From Frateuria_A sp051900535 (GTDB lineage: Bacteria; Pseudomonadota; Gammaproteobacteria; Xanthomonadales; Rhodanobacteraceae), in contig NZ_JBHZGI010000002.1 in the NCBI RefSeq assembly GCF_051900535.1, positions 62,001 to 126,000 of the forward strand: DNA of 64,000 bases, given 5' to 3'. This document shows, piece by piece, positions 62,409 to 64,000 of this stretch (its first letter is position 1; each line of letters opens with the position of its first letter). Under the pieces are notes generated by a model, which was not told the DNA's origin, did not search any database, and saw only the letters and a program-made list of their open reading frames with translations. Position numbers and translations under genes: made by a program.

Positions 62409-63356
62409 ATGGAACGCACCGATACGATACCCGGGCTCATGGACCGGGACGCCGGGCAGTGGCACAGGGAGGCGGCCGATCGCGCCGCCCTGCCGACGCC
62501 GCCCTCGCTGCACTGGGGCTGGGTGTTCCTGCTCAGCATCGTCACTCTCGGCATCTTCGCGATCGTCTGGCCGTTCATCCAGGCCAACTGGGTGCGCAAG
62601 ATCGACCCGGGAAGCCGCGCGACGCCCATGCTGGGCGCTGCCCTGACCTGCTATTTCGTCGGGTATTTCCTCGCCGCGGCCGGCGCCCCGGCCGACGAGG
62701 CGTCCCCCACGACCACCATGGAGCGCCTGGGCTGGCTGCTGGAGCTCGTCTACGTGGTGTTGTTCCTGGGTGCCTATTTCGCGATGGCCGGAACGATCCG
62801 CCGGGTGATGGCGGGCTACCGGGTTCCGATGCGGATCGGCGGCATCACCCTGTTCTTCTTCAACACCTGGTACCTGCAGGGCCAGCTGACCTGGCTGGCT
62901 CGGTGGCAGCAGACCGGCCAGACCCTGGCCAAGCCACCCAAGGCGGTGTTCTGGGTGGTCATGGTCGTGCCGTTTGCCTTCATCATGGCCGCCGTGGCAT
63001 TGCCCGCCTACCAGATGTACGTGGTGCGCTCGCAGGTGGCCAGCGCACTGGCCCAGGCCGAACCGCTCAAGCAGCAGGTGCTGGACGCAATCGGCCGCAA
63101 CCGCGCCTGGCCGCAGGACAACACCGAAGCCGGCCTCAAGGAAGCCGGCGCCTATGCCACCAGCAACCTGGCCGGCTTCGAGGTGCAGGCGATCGACGAA
63201 GGCACGGTGCTGGTGGCCACCTTCGCCGGCAACGCCCCCATGGCCCTTCGCGGCAAGCAACTGGCACTGATCGCCGAAGGCCGCGATGGCGTGATCAGCT
63301 GGACCTGCGAAAGCCCGGACATCGACCCGCGCTACCTGCCTGCCGGCTGTCGCTAA
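62409..63356 (+). CDS. polytopic membrane protein with C-terminal type IV pilin domain
   Basis: The 315-residue product has an N-terminal region with about four membrane segments (~36-60, 74-92, 107-130, 178-200). A globular domain that looks like a type IV pilin head follows. The last helix runs FIMAAVALPAYQMYVVRSQV into a pilin-like alpha1, and the end ISWTCESPDIDPRYLPAGC is a typical pilin D-loop with Cys300 and Cys314. No prepilin peptidase site (G|F/M-xxxE at the N terminus) exists, so it cannot be processed as a classic pilin. Function unknown. Confidence 0.78.
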   Translation: MERTDTIPGLMDRDAGQWHREAADRAALPTPPSLHWGWVFLLSIVTLGIFAIVWPFIQANWVRKIDPGSRATPMLGAALTCYFVGYFLAAAGAPADEASPTTTMERLGWLLELVYVVLFLGAYFAMAGTIRRVMAGYRVPMRIGGITLFFFNTWYLQGQLTWLARWQQTGQTLAKPPKAVFWVVMVVPFAFIMAAVALPAYQMYVVRSQVASALAQAEPLKQQVLDAIGRNRAWPQDNTEAGLKEAGAYATSNLAGFEVQAIDEGTVLVATFAGNAPMALRGKQLALIAEGRDGVISWTCESPDIDPRYLPAGCR

Positions 63357-63369
63357 CGGCGCTTGCCGG

Positions 63370-64000
63370 TCAGCCGCCGCCGAGCCGCTGGCGCGGCATG
63401 TTGCGCAACCGCAGGGTGAAGGCCACGCCGCTGCCGTCGTCCAGGTTGCGGGCGCTGGCGTGGCCGCCGTGGCGTTCGGCGACCAGGCGCACCACGTAGA
63501 GTCCGAGCCCCAGGTGCGGCGCGTCACCCGGGGTGGCCTTGTCGCGGAGGCTGACCAGCGAGTCGAACAGGCGCGCCTGCATGGCCGCGGGCAGCGGCGG
63601 GCCCTGGTTGGCGAGGGTGATCTCGGCGCCGTCGTCGCACGAGGCAAGCACCAGGCGCAGCCAGCCGTCGGCCGGGGTGAACGAGAGCGCGTTGTCGAGC
63701 AGCTTGTCGAGCGCCTGGGCGATCAGCTCGGGGGCGCAGTGCATCGGCAGCGGCGCCTGTGGCAACTCGCAGGCCAGCGTGCGGTTGCCGACCAGCGGAC
63801 GGTAGGCCTCGGCGCAGCCGCGCACCACTTCGCGCAAGTCGACATCCTCGGCTTCGGCGGCGGCAATCGCGCGCTCCATGCGGCTGGCCTCGCTCATCGC
63901 GCGCACCAGCGTGCCCAGCCGCGCCACGCCGTCGCGGGCGCGCGCAAGATAGGGCTTCGCTTCCGGCGGCAGCGCGGCGTGGGCCTCCAGCGCGTGCTCG
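63370..64000 (-). CDS. sensor histidine kinase, C-terminal part (5' end outside window)
   Basis: The frame is open to the right edge, so only the C-terminal ~209 residues are seen. They comprise the end of the dimerisation helix (ARDGVARLGTLVRAMSEASRMERAI) and a HATPase_c domain. The N-box is LDKLLDNALSFTP, the G1 region is less typical (TLANQGPPLP), and the G2 box is HLGLGLYVVRLVAERHGG. The RLFDSLVSLRDK stretch before G2 is reminiscent of kinases of proteobacterial sortase-linked systems, as far as I recall; this is only a weak hint. The partner regulator would lie outside the window. Confidence 0.82.
   Translation of the reverse strand, partial: EHALEAHAALPPEAKPYLARARDGVARLGTLVRAMSEASRMERAIAAAEAEDVDLREVVRGCAEAYRPLVGNRTLACELPQAPLPMHCAPELIAQALDKLLDNALSFTPADGWLRLVLASCDDGAEITLANQGPPLPAAMQARLFDSLVSLRDKATPGDAPHLGLGLYVVRLVAERHGGHASARNLDDGSGVAFTLRLRNMPRQRLGGG

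Overview
The window is one contiguous piece of a high-GC gammaproteobacterial chromosome. Gene content and order point to the Xanthomonadales, most likely the family Rhodanobacteraceae (Dyella, Luteibacter, Rhodanobacter, Frateuria). The evidence is a Clp-type Crp homologue next to speD and coq7, the rplM-rpsI pair beside coq7, trpGDC in the same neighbourhood, an Oar-like TonB receptor, and REP hairpins that start with GTAG. The family assignment is inference. No phage, plasmid, insertion sequence or CRISPR array is visible. Long open frames antisense to real genes are high-GC artefacts and are left out.

Layout. 0-8.6 kb is housekeeping: pepQ (5' end missing), cydAB, and the conserved divergent block pepP/UPF0149 versus TIGR02449-zapA-6S RNA-fau, then an EVE-domain protein and rpiA. 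8.7-13.1 kb carries a CBS-tailed ClC antiporter/channel, a small secreted protein of unknown function and a MASE1 protein with a decayed histidine-kinase core. 13.4-22.5 kb is again core: tRNA-Gln, rpsI-rplM, a GlcF-like Fe-S protein with coq7, speD, clp, an HTH-acetyltransferase fusion with a palindromic operator, a HAD phosphatase and trpC-trpD-trpG. 22.6-26.3 kb is a small accessory set (DUF2182, DUF899, a helical/winged-helix regulator, a beta-propeller protein).

26.4-44.9 kb is the most interesting part: two gene sets that diverge from a 130-bp control region at 34.23-34.36 kb. Leftwards: DUF819 permease, YkfC-like NlpC/P60 peptidase, L-Ala-D/L-Glu epimerase, MurR/RpiR-type regulator, L,D-transpeptidase-fold protein, DAACS symporter and a D-amino-acid dehydrogenase of the DauA family. 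Rightwards: transglutaminase-fold protein, Oar-like TonB receptor, diaminopimelate decarboxylase, membrane dipeptidase, two beta-lactamase-fold serine hydrolases and a VanX-type D-Ala-D-Ala dipeptidase. Together they cover import and breakdown of each bond and residue of a peptidoglycan stem peptide (L-Ala, D-Glu, meso-DAP, D-Ala). I propose that this is a dedicated murein-peptide scavenging system; the individual families are known, the combined role is inference.

45-53.9 kb is recC-recB-recD. 53.9-60.5 kb holds a secreted chorismate-lyase-like protein and a heavy-metal-type RND tripartite efflux set (outer membrane factor, adaptor, pump). 60.8-62.3 kb is trpE, separated from trpGDC by about 38 kb. 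The window ends with a pilin-domain membrane protein and the C-terminal part of a sensor histidine kinase that runs off the edge. At least eight GTAG-type REP hairpins lie between genes; two of them supply the TAG stop codon of the neighbouring gene and one lies inside a coding region.
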